Assembly: GCF_000379825.1 (NCBI RefSeq)
Contig: NZ_KB903821.1
Span: 1 to 64,000, forward strand
Length of the DNA: 64,000 nt
Direction: 5' to 3'
Source of the DNA: Longispora albida DSM 44784
GTDB taxonomy: Bacteria > Actinomycetota > Actinomycetes > Mycobacteriales > Micromonosporaceae
Shown: positions 10,842 to 19,760 of the stretch, one piece after another
How positions within the stretch are numbered: the stretch's first letter is position 1
Layout of the letters: each line of letters begins with the position of its first letter
Position numbers and translations under genes: made by a program
The notes under the pieces: model-generated
Seen by the model: the letters and a program-made list of their open reading frames with translations, nothing else
Databases searched by the model: none
Told to the model about the DNA's origin: nothing

Positions 10842-13106
10842 CTACACGGGATACCAGGCGTCTAGTTCTGAGTCTTTGATGGTGAGCTTGCCGCCCGTGG
10901 CGTCGACGCGGGCGGCGAGGTCCTCGTGGGCCAGGGTGCCGTTGGTGGTGCCGAGGAGCCTGATCCTGAGGTGGCTGCGGCCGTAGATGAGCTGGGCCTC
11001 TGCCGGGCCAGCCGCGAGGGCCGCCTCGACGAGGCGGTAGGCGGAGACGTCGACCTCGGCTGGCAGCCGCCGTGGTTCGCCCTGGGTCGCGAACGTGACG
11101 CCGCTCGCCGAGCACAGGGCCGGGATCGCCGCTGCGGTCGGGGCCGGCCCGGAACTCGCTCCGGACGCGCCGGGCTGGCGCAGCACGCCGAGCAGCTCGC
11201 GCATCGAGGTCAGTGCCGCCCTGGCTTCGGTCGCCACTTCGGACAGTGCCGCCGGCTCGCCGCTGGTCGCGCGTTCGACGACGGCCGAGGTGTGGGCCAG
11301 GACGGAGCCCTGGAGGCCGTAGGCGATGCGGGCTCGTTCCTCCTGGGCGGCGAGCAGCACCGACTCGGCGGCCGCGGCCAGTGACACGGCCTCGCGGCTG
11401 ACGAGCCTGCGGCGGCGGTGGCCGGCGATCGCCCCGATGATCCATATGATCAGGAGCGGGACGAAGTAGAACACAGCGCCTTCCAGCGCGACCACGGCCG
11501 GGAGCAGGTCCTTCTCCGGCCAGGGCTGGAAGAGGTACGCGCCGAAGATGGTCCCCGCGCTCAGCCCCAGTGCGCACAGCACCGCGCCGAGCCAGGTGAG
11601 CCAGACAGGCCGGGCGTAGGCGGCCAGGGCGTACACGGCGAAGGCCTCGGGGAGCGCTGCCATCGTGAACAGCCAGAAGCTGCCCGGGGTGATCAGGCCG
11701 AGTGCCATCAGGCCCAGCCACAGCAGCGCGGCCCCCGTGACCGCGCAGGCGGCCAGCCACGGGTACCGCCGCCGCCACAGCATCGGCAGCGCCCTCAGGA
11801 GCACGACCAGCGTGAGCAGCACACCCTGCGTCCAGGAGTAGACGACGTCGGGGGCCTGGGGGTCCTGCTGGGAGCCGACGATCATCAGGGCCGGCCAGAG
11901 CGCCGCGAACGACGCGAGGGCGATGTCCACGATCCGGTCGTCGCGGATCCGCCGCCACGGCCCGACGGGCGGCGGGGGCGGCGGGTCACCGGCCGGGCAG
12001 GGCAGCACGGCCCGCACCCGCCAGCCGCCGCCCGGCTGCGCGCCGGCCGCGAACTCCCCGCCGACGGCCATCACGCGCTCGCGCATGCCGGCCAGGCCAC
12101 GGCCGCCGCCGAGCCCGGCTCCGGACGCCGTGCCCCGGCCGTTGTCCACGGTGATCTCGACGGCTTCCGGCCGGTACTCCAGCCTGACCAGCACCTGGGC
12201 GCCCTCGGCGTACCGGAGCGCGTTGGTGAGCGCCTCCTGGACGATCCGGTGCCCGGCTGCCGCGACCTCCCCCGGTACCTGCCGCTCGCCACCGACCTCG
12301 ACCGTCACGAGCTGCCCGAGCCTGGCGAAGCCCTGGGCCAGCTCGCGGACCGCGCCGAGGGTGGCTGGCCCGTCGTCCTCCCCCACGTCCATGACCTCGA
12401 CGAGCCTGCGGAGCGAGCCGAGGGTCTCCAGGCCCGTCGACGCCGCGAAGCTGAGCGCCTGGGGAGCCAGGGCCGGCACCCGCTCGGCGGCCTGGGCGTG
12501 CACGACGATCGTGCTGAGGTGGTGCGCGGAGATGTCGTGGAGTTCGCGGGCGAGGCGCCTGCGTTCCTCAGCGACCGCGTAGTGATGGTCGGCCTCCGCG
12601 CGGCCGAGCTGGGCGGCGACGGCCTCCCGCTGGGCCCGCCAGCGCCGCCGCACCCGCCCCAGCCCCCACACCAGGGCGTAGCAGCAGATCGAGAACAGTA
12701 TCGACACGACGACCATCTGGAGGCCGATGTCCTGGAGCACGCACTGGATGGTCGTCTGGGTCAGGAAGATGCCCAGGGTCGCCGGGCCGGAGATCCGGAC
12801 CGGACGGTGCACGGTGACCGAGAACAGCGCGATCGAGTCCGCGGCGCTGATGACGGCCAGGACCTCGGGCTGGGGAGCCGCGAGGTTCGCGACGAGGGTC
12901 AGCGGGGGCATGGTCGCCAGGACAGCCAGCGGGGCGACCCGCCGGAAGGCGAGAGCGGTGCAGGCCGCGGCGACGGCGAGGATCAGCACGGCCGCTTCGG
13001 TGATTGTGACGGGTTTGCCCGTCAGCCAGGGCCAGCCGGGCCAGACGGCGAGCTGCGCCAGGCACAGCGCGGCCGGCAGCCACAGGTCCCGGATCGGCGG
13101 TCGCAC
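10842..13106 (-). CDS. tandem histidine kinase with degenerate second unit
   Basis: A 754-residue membrane protein built from two NarL-type sensor kinases. Unit one is intact: about five membrane helices, the dimerisation/phospho-acceptor segment LARELHDISAHH with His near residue 190, and an ATPase domain with EALTNALRY, DNGRG and GRGLAGMRER. Unit two starts near residue 390 with another membrane block, but its acceptor segment reads IAYGLQGSVLAH, with Gln for His, and its ATPase region has lost the N box and G boxes. No response regulator is adjacent. The GTG at 13106 has TACCGT 6 nt upstream; an earlier start at 13196 is possible. Confidence 0.8.
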   Translation of the reverse strand: MRPPIRDLWLPAALCLAQLAVWPGWPWLTGKPVTITEAAVLILAVAAACTALAFRRVAPLAVLATMPPLTLVANLAAPQPEVLAVISAADSIALFSVTVHRPVRISGPATLGIFLTQTTIQCVLQDIGLQMVVVSILFSICCYALVWGLGRVRRRWRAQREAVAAQLGRAEADHHYAVAEERRRLARELHDISAHHLSTIVVHAQAAERVPALAPQALSFAASTGLETLGSLRRLVEVMDVGEDDGPATLGAVRELAQGFARLGQLVTVEVGGERQVPGEVAAAGHRIVQEALTNALRYAEGAQVLVRLEYRPEAVEITVDNGRGTASGAGLGGGRGLAGMRERVMAVGGEFAAGAQPGGGWRVRAVLPCPAGDPPPPPPVGPWRRIRDDRIVDIALASFAALWPALMIVGSQQDPQAPDVVYSWTQGVLLTLVVLLRALPMLWRRRYPWLAACAVTGAALLWLGLMALGLITPGSFWLFTMAALPEAFAVYALAAYARPVWLTWLGAVLCALGLSAGTIFGAYLFQPWPEKDLLPAVVALEGAVFYFVPLLIIWIIGAIAGHRRRRLVSREAVSLAAAAESVLLAAQEERARIAYGLQGSVLAHTSAVVERATSGEPAALSEVATEARAALTSMRELLGVLRQPGASGASSGPAPTAAAIPALCSASGVTFATQGEPRRLPAEVDVSAYRLVEAALAAGPAEAQLIYGRSHLRIRLLGTTNGTLAHEDLAARVDATGGKLTIKDSELDAWYPV

Positions 13107-13200
13107 TGGCCGACGGTACCTGGTGACGTCCAGCCGCGCTGTCGTAAAAAGTTCAGCGCGGACGTGGCGGCCGTCACTGCGCGCAACCGTCCACACCGGA

Positions 13201-13512
13201 CTACGAATAGACGAACCTGATCGCGGCGGCTGTTCCGGCCGCGATCACCAGCACCAGCAGGAAGGGCGCTCTGGCCAGCAGGGCGGCCGCCGCTGCCAGC
13301 AGCCCGCCGGCCCGGGCCGGGTCGAAGGCCAGCTCGCCACGCTCGGTCACTGTCTGTATCGCGATCAGCGCGGCGAGCAGCGCGACCGGGATGGCCGCCG
13401 CGAACCTGCCCACGGCCGGCCGGTCCAGCAGTCCCCTCGGCGCGGACAGCCCGGCCAGCTTCAGCGCGTAGCAGCCAATCCCCAGGACCAGGATCGAAAC
13501 CCAGACACTCAT
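13201..13512 (-). CDS. azlD: branched-chain amino acid exporter subunit AzlD
   Basis: A small 103-residue hydrophobic protein with three to four membrane helices, the size and pattern of AzlD (LGIGCYALKLAG, AIPVALLAALIAIQTV, PFLLVLVIAAGTAAAIR). AzlD forms the small subunit of AzlCD exporters for branched-chain amino acids or analogues. Its ATG overlaps the azlC stop by 4 nt (13509-13512), so the two are translationally coupled. Confidence 0.88.
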   Translation of the reverse strand: MSVWVSILVLGIGCYALKLAGLSAPRGLLDRPAVGRFAAAIPVALLAALIAIQTVTERGELAFDPARAGGLLAAAAALLARAPFLLVLVIAAGTAAAIRFVYS

Positions 13513-14207
13513 TTCGTACCCTCACCGCCCAGCACCGTCGCGCCCACGGCGGCAGCCGCAGCCAGCAGCACCGGTACCCCGGACGGCAGGAACGGCGTCG
13601 CCGCCAGCGCGATCACCACCCCGGCCAGCGCCGTCCACCGGGCCCGCCAGCTCTCGGCCAGCCGCGGCCACAGGATCGCCAGGAACGCGGCCGGGGCGAC
13701 CACGTCGAGCCCGAGCGCCGCCGGGTCGGCGAGGCTGCCGGTACCGAGGGCCCCGATCAGCGTCGTCAGGTTCCACAGCACGTAGAGGGTGGCGAAGGAG
13801 GTCCAGAAGCCGGCCCGGGCCGCGCCCCGGTCGGGCTGGCCGACCGCGATGGCCGTCGTCTCGTCGATCACGCCCTGGGCCGCGAGGAGCCTGCGCGGGC
13901 CGCGTTCGCCGAGGACGCCGGCCAGGCGCAGGCCGTAGAGGGCGTTGCGCCCGCTGAGCAGCAGCGCTCCGGCCGTGCCCGCCAGCAGGTTGCCGCCGGA
14001 GGCGATCACGCCGGCCAGGGCGAACTGGGAGGCGCCCGTGAACGCCAGCAGGCTCAGCGCGCAGGCCTGCCACACGGTCAGCCCCGACGTCACGGCCGTC
14101 GCCCCGAAGGCCAGCCCCGAGATCCCGACCGCGAAGCCGAGGCTCAGTGCCTGCCGGATCGCCGCCCGCCGGGTCTCCGTCGTATCCATGTCAGTCACGT
14201 CTTGCAT
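13509..14207 (-). CDS. azlC: branched-chain amino acid exporter subunit AzlC
   Basis: A 232-residue AzlC family membrane protein. It has the signature LSLLAFTGASQFALAGVIASGG and SGRNALYGLRLA in the first half, then several membrane helices. Together with AzlD it exports branched-chain amino acids or similar compounds. ATG at 14207 has TAGCGT exactly 7 nt upstream (14215-14220), pointing to a leaderless mRNA; ATG at 14189 is an alternative. An AraC-type gene ends 63 nt upstream and two direct repeats lie in between. Confidence 0.9.
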   Translation of the reverse strand: MQDVTDMDTTETRRAAIRQALSLGFAVGISGLAFGATAVTSGLTVWQACALSLLAFTGASQFALAGVIASGGNLLAGTAGALLLSGRNALYGLRLAGVLGERGPRRLLAAQGVIDETTAIAVGQPDRGAARAGFWTSFATLYVLWNLTTLIGALGTGSLADPAALGLDVVAPAAFLAILWPRLAESWRARWTALAGVVIALAATPFLPSGVPVLLAAAAAVGATVLGGEGTK

Positions 14208-14237
14208 GCGGCCGACGCTATGGGGCCGGCCCGGCTA

Positions 14238-14254
14238 GTTCTTGAACGTTCTTG
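14238..14254 (-). promoter_or_regulatory. direct repeat, candidate AraC-type operator of azlCD
   Basis: GTTCTTG occurs twice in direct orientation, 10 bp apart (14238-14244, 14248-14254). The pair covers the -35 position of the azlC promoter, whose own -35 is poor. AraC-family activators bind direct repeats at such places, and the neighbouring gene encodes one. Confidence 0.45.
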
Positions 14255-14269
14255 CGCTCAGAGGATCGC

Positions 14270-15079
14270 TCACAGCCCGGAACTCCGCCGGTACTCCCCC
14301 GGCGGCACGCCCAGGTACTTCCGGAAGTGCCGGGTCAGGTGCGCCTGGTCGGCGAACCCGACCTCCGCAGCCACCTCAGCCGGACGCCGCCCGGCAGCGA
14401 GCAGCCCCCGGGCCCGCCGGACGCGTTCCTGCACGAGGTACGTGTGCGGGGGCAGCCCCGTCGCCGCCCGGAAGGCCCGGTGCAGCGCGTGCGGCCCGAG
14501 CCCGACCTCGCCGGCCAGCTCGGTGAGGGACGGCGGCTCGGCGATCCGCTCGTGCAGCAGCTCCCGGGCCCGCGCCACGGCCAGCGGGGCCGCGCGCCGC
14601 GGGGAGGACAGGCCCGCGTGCCGGGTCAGCACCGCGACCAGCAGCGCGTGCAGCGCCGAGGACGCGGCCAGGTCATCGCCGACCTCCGCCGCCCGGCTCG
14701 CCGTCCGCAGCAGCTGGTACCCGGCGGGGTCGGCCAGGATCGCCTCCGGGAACCACGGGGTACCGCCCCGCCAGCCCAGCTCCCGGGCGACGGCCGTCAC
14801 GGCCTCGACGCTCGGGTAGATCGACCGGTACCGCCAGCCTTCCGGTACCCCGGCGTGGCCGGTGTGCGGGATCTCCGGGTTGACGAGGACGAGGGCGCCG
14901 GGGCCTGCCCGGTACGTGCGGCCCTCCGCCGTCCACTCCTCGACGCCGGCGCTGATCGCCGCGAAGGCGTACTCGGCGTGCGCGTGCAGGGTGAAGCTGT
15001 GCCGGACGAAGCGGGCGCGCAGCAGCTCGACGCCCGGTAGTGCCGGGTGCCGCCAGTACGTGGCCAGGTCCGCGCTCAT
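14270..15079 (-). CDS. AraC-family transcriptional regulator (cupin sensor)
   Basis: A 269-residue regulator. The N-terminal cupin half has HSFTLHAHAEYAFAAISAG and PGALVLVNPEIPHTG; the C-terminal half has two AraC helix-turn-helices: PSLTELAGEVGLGPHALHRAF and ARGLLAAGRRPAEVAAEVGF, followed by QAHLTRHFRKYLGVPPGEYR. It probably controls azlCD just downstream on the same strand. ATG at 15079 overlaps the stop of the membrane protein gene (ATGA), so they are coupled. Confidence 0.9.
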   Translation of the reverse strand: MSADLATYWRHPALPGVELLRARFVRHSFTLHAHAEYAFAAISAGVEEWTAEGRTYRAGPGALVLVNPEIPHTGHAGVPEGWRYRSIYPSVEAVTAVARELGWRGGTPWFPEAILADPAGYQLLRTASRAAEVGDDLAASSALHALLVAVLTRHAGLSSPRRAAPLAVARARELLHERIAEPPSLTELAGEVGLGPHALHRAFRAATGLPPHTYLVQERVRRARGLLAAGRRPAEVAAEVGFADQAHLTRHFRKYLGVPPGEYRRSSGL

Positions 15080-15687
15080 CCTCTGATGAATAGCACTACT
15101 CCGACGCCGGCCGCCCACAGCATCGTGAGCAGGAAGCCGATCCAGGCGACCGGGGTCAGCATCGAGGCCGCCAGGACCAGGGTCACCCAGCCCAGCCACA
15201 GCGGCAGGACCCGGGTGTACAGAATGGCCAGCCCGGACGCTGCGAGCAGCAGGAACCCGCCGCCCACAAGCATGTAGAACAGCTCGTTGCCGAGCACGGT
15301 GAGGACCTGGGTGGCCTCGGGGGTGACCTTGCCGGCCGTGTCCGCGGCCGCGTAGGCCAGGCTCGCGAGGAGCAGCAGCGCTGTGGCCATGATCAGGGCG
15401 CCGGCGAACGCGATCGCGGCGAGCCGCCCGTCGCCGCCCTCAGCCCGGGACACGGTATGCCGGAGGCTCCCCGCGAACCAGACCAGTGCCAGTGCGCCCA
15501 GGCCCACCAGGTACGAGCCCGTGAGCTGGCTGGTGCGCTCCTCCGTCCAGAACCGGACGATCTCCTCCGGCGGGTCGTCGACTCCGGCTGTGTCACCCGA
15601 GACGAAGAAAGCCACGTAGACCAGCACGGCGAACACGACGCCGGCCAGCGGGGCGAGCCGGGCGATCCGCGCGGGTAGCTCAGGCAT
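15076..15687 (-). CDS. hypothetical integral membrane protein
   Basis: A 203-residue protein with about six membrane helices (LAPLAGVVFAVLVYVAFF, SYLVGLGALALVWFAG, LAAIAFAGALIMATALLLLA, ELFYMLVGGGFLLLAASG, LWLGWVTLVLAASML, WIGFLLTMLWAAGVGVVLF). The loop after helix one is acidic (DDPPEEIVRFW). I do not recognise a specific function. ATG at 15687 has AAGGGGG 6 nt upstream, which decides it over earlier in-frame codons. It shares an operon with the AraC regulator. Confidence 0.75.
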   Translation of the reverse strand: MPELPARIARLAPLAGVVFAVLVYVAFFVSGDTAGVDDPPEEIVRFWTEERTSQLTGSYLVGLGALALVWFAGSLRHTVSRAEGGDGRLAAIAFAGALIMATALLLLASLAYAAADTAGKVTPEATQVLTVLGNELFYMLVGGGFLLLAASGLAILYTRVLPLWLGWVTLVLAASMLTPVAWIGFLLTMLWAAGVGVVLFIRG

Positions 15688-15860
15688 GGCAGCCCCCTTT
15701 CCGAGGACCACGCGCCAGGGCGCCGAGAACGAGTCCCAGCCTACTCGCACCCTTCCCATTGGTACCAAATGATGGGTTTTGACCGATCTAGCGGCCCGGA
15801 GCCGAGTGAGAATCGGCACCCGGCACCTGCCCGGCGGAGGGAACCAGGGACGATATACCC

Positions 15861-17723
15861 ATGCCACTGCGCTCCGATCTCCGTAACTTCGCGATCATCG
15901 CCCACGTCGACCACGGCAAGACGACCCTGGTTGACGCCATGCTCAAGCAGGCGGGCGCGTTCCACGCCCGCGCAGAGGTCGCAGACCGGGTCATGGACTC
16001 CGGCGACCTCGAGCGGGAGAAGGGCATCACGATCCTCGCCAAGAACACCGCGGTGGCCTACACCTCCCCGGACGGCGAGCAGTTCACGCTCAACATCATC
16101 GACACGCCGGGCCACGCCGACTTCGGTGGCGAGGTCGAGCGGGGCCTGACGATGGTCGACGGGGTGGTGCTGCTCGTCGACGCGTCCGAGGGCCCGCTGC
16201 CGCAGACCCGGTTCGTGCTGCGCAAGGCGCTCGCGGCGAAGATGCCGATCGTTCTCGTGATCAACAAGGTGGACCGGCCAGACTCCCGGATCAAGGAGGT
16301 CGTGGACGACACCTACGAGCTGTTCCTCGACCTCGACGCGACCGAGGACCAGATCGAGTTCCCGATCGTCTACGCCTGCGCCCGCGACGGCATCGCCTCG
16401 CTGAACCAGCCGGCCGACGGCACCGTCCCGTCCGACTCGGACTCCCTCGCGCCGCTGTTCACCACGCTGCTGGAGACCATCCCGGCCCCCTCCTACGACG
16501 AGGGTGCCCCGCTCCAGGCGCACGTGACCAACCTGGACGCCTCGCCGTTCCTCGGCCGCCTGGCGCTGTGCCGGGTGAAGCAGGGCACGATCAAGAAGGG
16601 CCAGACGGTCGCCTGGTGCAAGACGGACGGCTCGAAGGAGAACGTCCGCATCACCGAGCTGCTGATGACCGAGGGCCTCGAGCGCAAGCCGGCCGAGGAG
16701 GCCGGCCCCGGTGACATCATCGCCATCGCCGGCATCGCCGACATCATGATCGGCGAGACCCTGGCCGACTCCGAGAACCCGGTCGCGCTCCCGCTGATCA
16801 CGGTGGACGAGCCCGCCATCTCGATGACCATCGGCACCAACACCTCCCCGATGGTCGGCAAGGCCAAGGGTTCGAAGGTCACCGCCCGCATGGTCAAGGA
16901 CCGGCTCGACAAGGAGCTGATCGGCAACGTCTCGCTCCGCGTCCTGCCCACCGAGCGCCCCGACGCGTGGGAGGTGCAGGGCCGTGGCGAGCTGGCGCTG
17001 GCCATCCTCGTCGAGCAGATGCGCCGCGAGTCCTACGAGCTGACCGTCGGCAAGCCGCAGGTGGTCACCAAGAACATCGACGGCAAGGTGCACGAGCCGG
17101 TCGAGCGGCTGACGATCGACGCGCCCGAGGAGTACATGGGCGCGATCACCCAGCTGCTCGCGACCCGCAAGGGCCGGATGGAGCACTACACCAACCACAA
17201 CACCGGCTGGCTGCGGATGGAGTGGCTGGTCCCGGCGCGTGGCCTGATCGGCTTCCGCACGGAGTTCCTGACCGAGACCCGGGGCACCGGCATCGCGCAC
17301 CACGTGTTCGAGAAGTACGAGCCGTGGTTCGGCGAGCTGCGCACCCGTAACAACGGCTCGCTGGTCGCCGACCGGTCCGGCGTGGTCACGGCGTTCGCCA
17401 TGACGAACCTCCAGGAGCGCGGCTCGCTGTTCGTCGAGCCGACGATGGAGGTGTACGAGGGCATGATCGTCGGGGAGAACTCGCGTTCCGACGACATGGA
17501 CGTCAACATCACCAAGGAGAAGAAGCTCACCAACATGCGGTCGTCCACCGCGGACGAGACCGAGAAGCTGGTGCCGCCGCGCAAGCTGTCCCTCGAGCAG
17601 TCCCTGGAGTTCTGCCGCGAGGACGAGTGCGTCGAGGTCACGCCGACCGCCGTCCGCATCCGCAAGGTGAACCTCTCCGCGACCGAGCGCGCCCGCGCCA
17701 CGGCCCGCCGCAAGCACCAGTAA
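15861..17723 (+). CDS. typA: translational GTPase TypA/BipA
   Basis: A 620-residue ribosome-binding GTPase involved in 50S assembly and stress adaptation. G motifs are complete: AHVDHGKTT near residue 13, [22 protein letters not shown]. Domain II ([17 protein letters not shown]), domain III/V ([17 protein letters not shown]) and the TypA-specific C-terminal region ([26 protein letters not shown]) are present. Length is usual for the family. ATG at 15861. It is monocistronic with a strong terminator. Confidence 0.97.
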   Translation: MPLRSDLRNFAIIAHVDHGKTTLVDAMLKQAGAFHARAEVADRVMDSGDLEREKGITILAKNTAVAYTSPDGEQFTLNIIDTPGHADFGGEVERGLTMVDGVVLLVDASEGPLPQTRFVLRKALAAKMPIVLVINKVDRPDSRIKEVVDDTYELFLDLDATEDQIEFPIVYACARDGIASLNQPADGTVPSDSDSLAPLFTTLLETIPAPSYDEGAPLQAHVTNLDASPFLGRLALCRVKQGTIKKGQTVAWCKTDGSKENVRITELLMTEGLERKPAEEAGPGDIIAIAGIADIMIGETLADSENPVALPLITVDEPAISMTIGTNTSPMVGKAKGSKVTARMVKDRLDKELIGNVSLRVLPTERPDAWEVQGRGELALAILVEQMRRESYELTVGKPQVVTKNIDGKVHEPVERLTIDAPEEYMGAITQLLATRKGRMEHYTNHNTGWLRMEWLVPARGLIGFRTEFLTETRGTGIAHHVFEKYEPWFGELRTRNNGSLVADRSGVVTAFAMTNLQERGSLFVEPTMEVYEGMIVGENSRSDDMDVNITKEKKLTNMRSSTADETEKLVPPRKLSLEQSLEFCREDECVEVTPTAVRIRKVNLSATERARATARRKHQ

Positions 17724-17740
17724 CACCCAGCGTTCGTCTC

Positions 17741-17785
17741 ACGTCAGGCCCGGTGGTCCGCCGCCGGGCCTGACGTTTTTGTTTT
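17741..17785 (+). terminator. typA intrinsic terminator
   Basis: ACGTCAGGCCCGG (17741-17753) pairs perfectly with CCGGGCCTGACGT (17764-17776), and a T-rich run (GTTTTTGTTTTG) follows. This is the most canonical Rho-independent terminator in the window, 17 nt after the typA stop. Confidence 0.92.
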
Positions 17786-17889
17786 GTCTGGTACGCCGTG
17801 ATCCCGGCTCCGGCTGCCGTGCGGCATGCCCGGGCTGGGCGCTGCGCGGACCCTCCCGGCGCGGCTGATCGCGGGGTATGGTCGCGGGC

Positions 17890-18957
17890 GTGACGATCAC
17901 CGAGGTCCGCCTGCATCGGCTCAGCACACCACTGCACACCCCGTTCGTGACTTCCCTGCGCACCGCGACCGAGATCCGCTCCCTCGTGGTCGAGCTGGTC
18001 GACTCCGACGGCTTCCGGGGGTACGGGGAGGCGCCGGAGGTGTGGCGGGTGACCGGGGCTTCGATCGAGGGCGCGGAGGCGTGCGTCCGGCTGCTCACCC
18101 CGATCCTGACCGGCGCGGACCCCGAGGACCTGGTCGCGCTGCTCGGCCGGGTACAGCGCGCTGTCGTCGGCAACGAGTCGGCGAAGGCCGCTGTGGACAT
18201 CGCCCTGCACGACCTGGCGGCGCGGCGCCTCGGCGTACCGCTGGCCCGGCTGCTGGGCGGCACGACCCTGCGCGTGCCGACCGACGTCACGCTGGCGGCC
18301 GGTGAGCCCGGCGGGCTCGCCGAGGCCGCCGCCGCCCGGGTCAAGGAAGGCTTCACGGTCATCAAGGTCAAGGTCGGCACAGACGCCGCCGGGGACCTGG
18401 CCCGGGTAAGGGCCGTCCGCGAGGCCGCCCCGCAGGCGACGATCCGGCTCGACGCGAACCAGGGCTGGACCCCGCGCGAGGCCGTCCGGGTCATCGGGGC
18501 CATCGAGGACGCCGGCCTCGGAGTCGAACTCGTCGAGCAGCCGACCCCGGCCCACGACATCGAGGGCCTCGCGTGGGTGTCGGAGCGCGTCAGCCTGCCG
18601 GTGATGGCCGACGAGAGCGTCTTCGGCATCCGCGACCTCGTCGAAGTGATCCGCCGCCGCGCCGCCGACCTCGTCAACGTGAAACTCGCCAAGTGCGGCG
18701 GCCTCGCCCCGGCGCGTACCCTGCTGGAACTGGCCAGGGCACAGGACATGGGAACCGTGGTCGGGTCCATGATGGAGGGTCAGATCGGCGTGGGCGCGGC
18801 CGCCAGCCTCGTCGCCGCGTACGGGACCAGTGCCGTCAGCGATCTCGACGCGGCCTGGTGGCTGGCGGAGTCCCCGCTCGGCGGCGGTCTGAGGTATGAC
18901 GGCGCGACGGTCGTGCTGCCGGCCGAGCCTGGCCTCGGTGTGGAAGGGATCTGGTAA
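17890..18957 (+). CDS. dipeptide epimerase (enolase superfamily, YkfB-like)
   Basis: A 355-residue muconate-lactonising-type enolase-superfamily protein. Catalytic landmarks: VIKVKVG (KxK acid-base pair), metal ligands in RLDANQG, VEQP and MADES, and the opposing Lys in NVKLAKCGG. The pattern fits L-Ala-D/L-Glu epimerases that process cell-wall peptides. GTG at 17890 has TATGGT exactly 7 nt before it, favouring a leaderless start; an ATG at 17878 overlaps that hexamer. A serine hydrolase gene follows after 2 nt. Substrate assignment is inferred from neighbours. Confidence 0.82.
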   Translation: MTITEVRLHRLSTPLHTPFVTSLRTATEIRSLVVELVDSDGFRGYGEAPEVWRVTGASIEGAEACVRLLTPILTGADPEDLVALLGRVQRAVVGNESAKAAVDIALHDLAARRLGVPLARLLGGTTLRVPTDVTLAAGEPGGLAEAAAARVKEGFTVIKVKVGTDAAGDLARVRAVREAAPQATIRLDANQGWTPREAVRVIGAIEDAGLGVELVEQPTPAHDIEGLAWVSERVSLPVMADESVFGIRDLVEVIRRRAADLVNVKLAKCGGLAPARTLLELARAQDMGTVVGSMMEGQIGVGAAASLVAAYGTSAVSDLDAAWWLAESPLGGGLRYDGATVVLPAEPGLGVEGIW

Positions 18958-18959
18958 CT

Positions 18960-19706
18960 GTGGTGCTGTCCATCTACGGGGCGCGGCTCGGCGAACGCCC
19001 GTTCCTCGCGAGCAACGAGCACGTCACGCACAACGCGGCGAGCACCATGAAAGCCGCCGTCCTCGCCGCCCTGTACCGCAGCGGCACCGACCTCGACGCC
19101 GAAGTACCGGTCAGCAACGGTTTCCGCTCGGCCCTCGACGGCGAGATCTTCGACAGCACCCCTGGCTACGACTCCGACCCCGAGGTGTGGTCCAAACTGG
19201 ACGGCACGGCCACGCTGCGCTGGCTGGCGTACCGGATGGTGATCTGCTCTTCGAACTTCGCCACGAACCTCTGCCTGGACCACGTCTCCCTCAACGAGGT
19301 GGCAGACGTCTGGCGGCAGGCGGGCGCCGAGCACAGCGTGACCCGGCGCGGCATCGAGGACTACCGCGCCCACGACGCCGGCATCATCAACGAGGTGACC
19401 GCCGCCGACCTGGCGAAGCTGTTCCTGTCCCTCGAACCGGAACTGCTGGACATCATGACGGCCAACGAGCACCGGGCCGACCTGGCCTCCGGGCTGCCGG
19501 AGGGCACCCGGATCTCGTTCAAGAACGGCTGGATCAAGGGCTGCCGGCACAGCGCGGGCATCGTCTACCCGCCGGACGCCCCGCCGTACGTCCTGGCCAT
19601 CTGCTACACCGGCCCACTGGCCAGCGGGAACTCCACCGAGGACCCGGCGGCCCGGCTGCTCGGCCGCCTCTCCAGGGCCGTCTGGGACCGCCGCCACAAG
19701 CTGTAG
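18960..19706 (+). CDS. beta-lactamase-fold serine hydrolase, probably cytoplasmic
   Basis: A 248-residue class-A-like serine hydrolase. Active-site boxes: STMK (SxxK) near residue 28, SSN in VICSSNFATN (SDN-type), and KNG in SFKNGWIKG (KTG-type). There is no signal peptide, unlike secreted beta-lactamases, so it probably acts inside the cell. Being 2 nt downstream of the dipeptide epimerase, it may cleave a cell-wall derived peptide; that is inference. The start is GTG at 18960 or 18963. Confidence 0.8.
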   Translation: MVLSIYGARLGERPFLASNEHVTHNAASTMKAAVLAALYRSGTDLDAEVPVSNGFRSALDGEIFDSTPGYDSDPEVWSKLDGTATLRWLAYRMVICSSNFATNLCLDHVSLNEVADVWRQAGAEHSVTRRGIEDYRAHDAGIINEVTAADLAKLFLSLEPELLDIMTANEHRADLASGLPEGTRISFKNGWIKGCRHSAGIVYPPDAPPYVLAICYTGPLASGNSTEDPAARLLGRLSRAVWDRRHKL

Positions 19707-19715
19707 TCCATGATC

Positions 19716-19757
19716 GTGGGACCCCTCATGTCGCTATAGCGACATGAGGGGTCCCAC
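19716..19757. terminator. perfect 42-bp palindrome between convergent genes
   Basis: All 42 bases form a perfect palindrome; the left arm runs from GTGGGACCCC to GTCGCTA (19716-19736) and the right arm is its exact complement. It fills the 54-nt space between the stop codons of two convergent genes and can work as a bidirectional terminator, although no T-run follows. A perfect arm of this length is unusual and it may be a dispersed repeat. Confidence 0.7.
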
Positions 19758-19760
19758 GCC

